From: an uncultured Draconibacterium sp. | GTDB lineage: Bacteria > Bacteroidota > Bacteroidia > Bacteroidales > Prolixibacteraceae | Direction: 5' to 3' | Length of the DNA: 64,000 bases | Assembly (NCBI RefSeq): GCF_963675585.1 | Contig: NZ_OY776414.1 | Span: 3,389,001 to 3,453,000 of the forward strand | In this document: positions 62,600-64,000 of the stretch, piece after piece | Position numbering within the stretch: the stretch's first letter is position 1 | How the letters are laid out: every line of letters starts with the position of its first letter | Position numbers and translations under genes: made by a program | Notes under the pieces: model-generated | The model's input: only the letters and a program-made list of their open reading frames with translations | Told to the model about the DNA's origin: nothing | Databases searched by the model: none

Positions 62600-64000
62600 T
62601 TATCCAATAGCAATGTTGATGATCTTTTTCGGAACAAAAATAAATTTGCGAACCGACTTATCTCCGATCCATTTCGCCGAACGTTCATCCGCCAAAATTG
62701 TTTTTTCAACCTCATCTTTCGGCACATCTAAAGGAAGTTTAACTTTAAAACGCATTTTACCGTTAAACGAAACCGGATATTCAAACGAATCTTCTTTTAA
62801 CAAACTCTCGTCAACTTCAGGCCAGGGTTCGTAGGCCAAAGTTTTTGTATGTCCGTACAGCGACCAAAGTTCTTCAGCCATGTGAGGAGCATAAGGAGCC
62901 AAAACTCTGGTAAAAATTTCGGCAGTTGCCTTTGTTACCTTGCCTTTTTTAATGGCCATATTGTTAAACACCATCAAAGCCGAAATACCCGTATTAAATT
63001 TCATGTTTTCAATGTCGTGCTCCACTTTTTGAATGGTTTGGTGCAACAGCTTTTCTACTTCGTTGTCCTCGGTTCCATCCACAATCTTTTCAGGATCGGC
63101 AAAGAAACGATACACGCGTGCCAAAAAGTTAAATACACCTTTCACGCCATTTTCAGCCCAGGGTTTGCGCTCATCAAGCGGCCCCATAAACATTTCGTAC
63201 AATCGTAACGAATCGGCTCCGTAACCTTCGATTACATCATCCGGATTCACCACATTTTTTAGCGATTTCGACATTTTTGCAACAATCTGTCTTAACTCTT
63301 CACCGGTTTCGGTGTGGAAATACTTTCCGTCTTTTTCTTCCACCAAATCGGAAGCTACTTTTGCTCCGGTTGCGGTTTCGTAGGCAAAAGCCAGAATCAT
63401 TCCCTGATTAAATAATTTCTGGAAAGGTTCATCGGTAGATACTACGCCCAAATCGAACAACACTTTGTGCCAGAAACGAGAGTATAAAAGGTGAAGTACA
63501 GCATGTTCCGCACCACCAACATACAAATCAACCGGCATCCAGTAGTTTTCCTTTTTTACATCAAAAATACTGTCTTCATTATTCGGATCGATGTAACGCA
63601 AATAGTACCAGCACGAACCGGCCCATTGCGGCATTGTATTCGTTTCGCGACGACCTTTACGGCCATTTTTATCCACCACAGTTAACCAGTCTTCTGCATT
63701 TGCCAATGGCGATTCACCACTCGCACTTGGTGTATATTCTTCCAGCTGAGGCAATTCCAGCGGCAGGTTTTCATCGTCTACCAGCGTAACTTCACCATCT
63801 TCCCAGTGAATAACCGGAAATGGTTCGCCCCAGTATCTTTGACGGCTAAACAACCAGTCGCGCAACTTGAAGTTATCGGTTGCTTTTCCCAGTCCTCTTT
63901 CGCCCAGCCACTCAACTGTTTTTTGAATACCGGCAGCTTTGTTTAATCCGTTAATGTCCAAATTGGTTTCGGTACTTGCCGAGTTTATGTATTCACCATC
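62600..64000 (-). CDS. leuS: Leucyl-tRNA synthetase (partial, N-terminus missing)
   Basis: The last 467 codons of LeuRS are present and the frame stays open to the right edge. The sequence begins in the editing/catalytic region (DGEYINSAS). It carries RDWLFSRQRYWGEPFPVI, WAGSCWYYLRYIDP and the KMSKS loop KMSKSLKNVVNPDDV near the middle. The anticodon-binding domain follows (about LLHQTIQKVEHDIENMKFNT), then the short C-terminal domain. It charges tRNA-Leu. No oddity is seen in the part shown. Confidence 0.97.
   Translation of the reverse strand, partial: DGEYINSASTETNLDINGLNKAAGIQKTVEWLGERGLGKATDNFKLRDWLFSRQRYWGEPFPVIHWEDGEVTLVDDENLPLELPQLEEYTPSASGESPLANAEDWLTVVDKNGRKGRRETNTMPQWAGSCWYYLRYIDPNNEDSIFDVKKENYWMPVDLYVGGAEHAVLHLLYSRFWHKVLFDLGVVSTDEPFQKLFNQGMILAFAYETATGAKVASDLVEEKDGKYFHTETGEELRQIVAKMSKSLKNVVNPDDVIEGYGADSLRLYEMFMGPLDERKPWAENGVKGVFNFLARVYRFFADPEKIVDGTEDNEVEKLLHQTIQKVEHDIENMKFNTGISALMVFNNMAIKKGKVTKATAEIFTRVLAPYAPHMAEELWSLYGHTKTLAYEPWPEVDESLLKEDSFEYPVSFNGKMRFKVKLPLDVPKDEVEKTILADERSAKWIGDKSVRKFIFVPKKIINIAIG

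Overview
The window reads as the chromosome of an AT-rich, carbohydrate-degrading Bacteroidota, most like the marine or sediment Marinilabiliales/Prolixibacteraceae (placement is inference). The evidence is Bacteroidota-type promoters (TAnnTTTG with an upstream TTTG/TTG), many exported lipoproteins, A-rich rather than Shine-Dalgarno start regions, and a large glycosidase content (GH36, GH97, GH130, two GH29). [FeFe]-hydrogenase maturases and an octaheme cytochrome suggest anaerobic or micro-oxic life. No rRNA, tRNA, CRISPR array, IS transposase or phage gene was seen. Both ends cut genes: a PAS sensor on the left and leuS on the right.

Layout. 1-13.1 kb: PAS sensor, GH36 alpha-galactosidase, octaheme/TPR cytochrome, an alanine/saccharopine dehydrogenase-like enzyme, htpG, a class V aminotransferase, a patatin phospholipase and a GroES paralogue. 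13.4-16.4 kb: a small exported protein with four LExExWM repeats, map, and an acyl-ACP thioesterase, separated by repeat-rich DNA. 16.5-27.1 kb: sugar genes (GH97, GH130, an MFS sugar porter/PfkB kinase pair, GH29) with marC, miaA and cutC. 27.3-30.6 kb: a SulP anion transporter and a solenoid-repeat surface protein. 30.6-40.1 kb: hydE, a TM1266-type regulator, hydG, a DUF4160/DUF2442 pair, aspA and hydF, interrupted by an OmpR-type two-component system flanked by two paralogous Cys/Lys-rich exported proteins. 40.1-49.6 kb: an uncharacterised coiled-coil membrane protein/VWA-like lipoprotein pair, rpsO-pnp, an S9 peptidase and a deoxynucleoside kinase. 49.7-64 kb: an OmpA-like/TPR lipoprotein, an exported dikinase-like protein, an M20 dipeptidase, a second GH29, a PQQ-propeller protein, an M23 peptidase, a YitT protein and leuS.

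The most unusual observations are these. (1) A 21-bp-phased array at 18784-18987 has six GCGAG units followed by five inverted CTCGC units, each series at exactly 21-bp spacing, between two convergent glycosidase genes. (2) Paired TTAAC direct repeats 11 bp apart, the layout of OmpR/PhoB-family operators, lie upstream of both Cys/Lys-rich genes that flank the response regulator, and also upstream of the SulP gene; this suggests a small regulon. (3) An exported protein has the domain order of glucan water dikinase. (4) Families of intergenic repeats occur: 7-bp-period GAAGNNN arrays, GTCATGCTGAA palindromes and two near-identical terminator hairpins.

The five hyd genes presumably cooperate to build the H-cluster of an [FeFe]-hydrogenase encoded elsewhere, because no hydrogenase structural gene is present. 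The glycosidases are scattered single genes without SusC/SusD partners, so they do not form a classical polysaccharide utilisation locus here.
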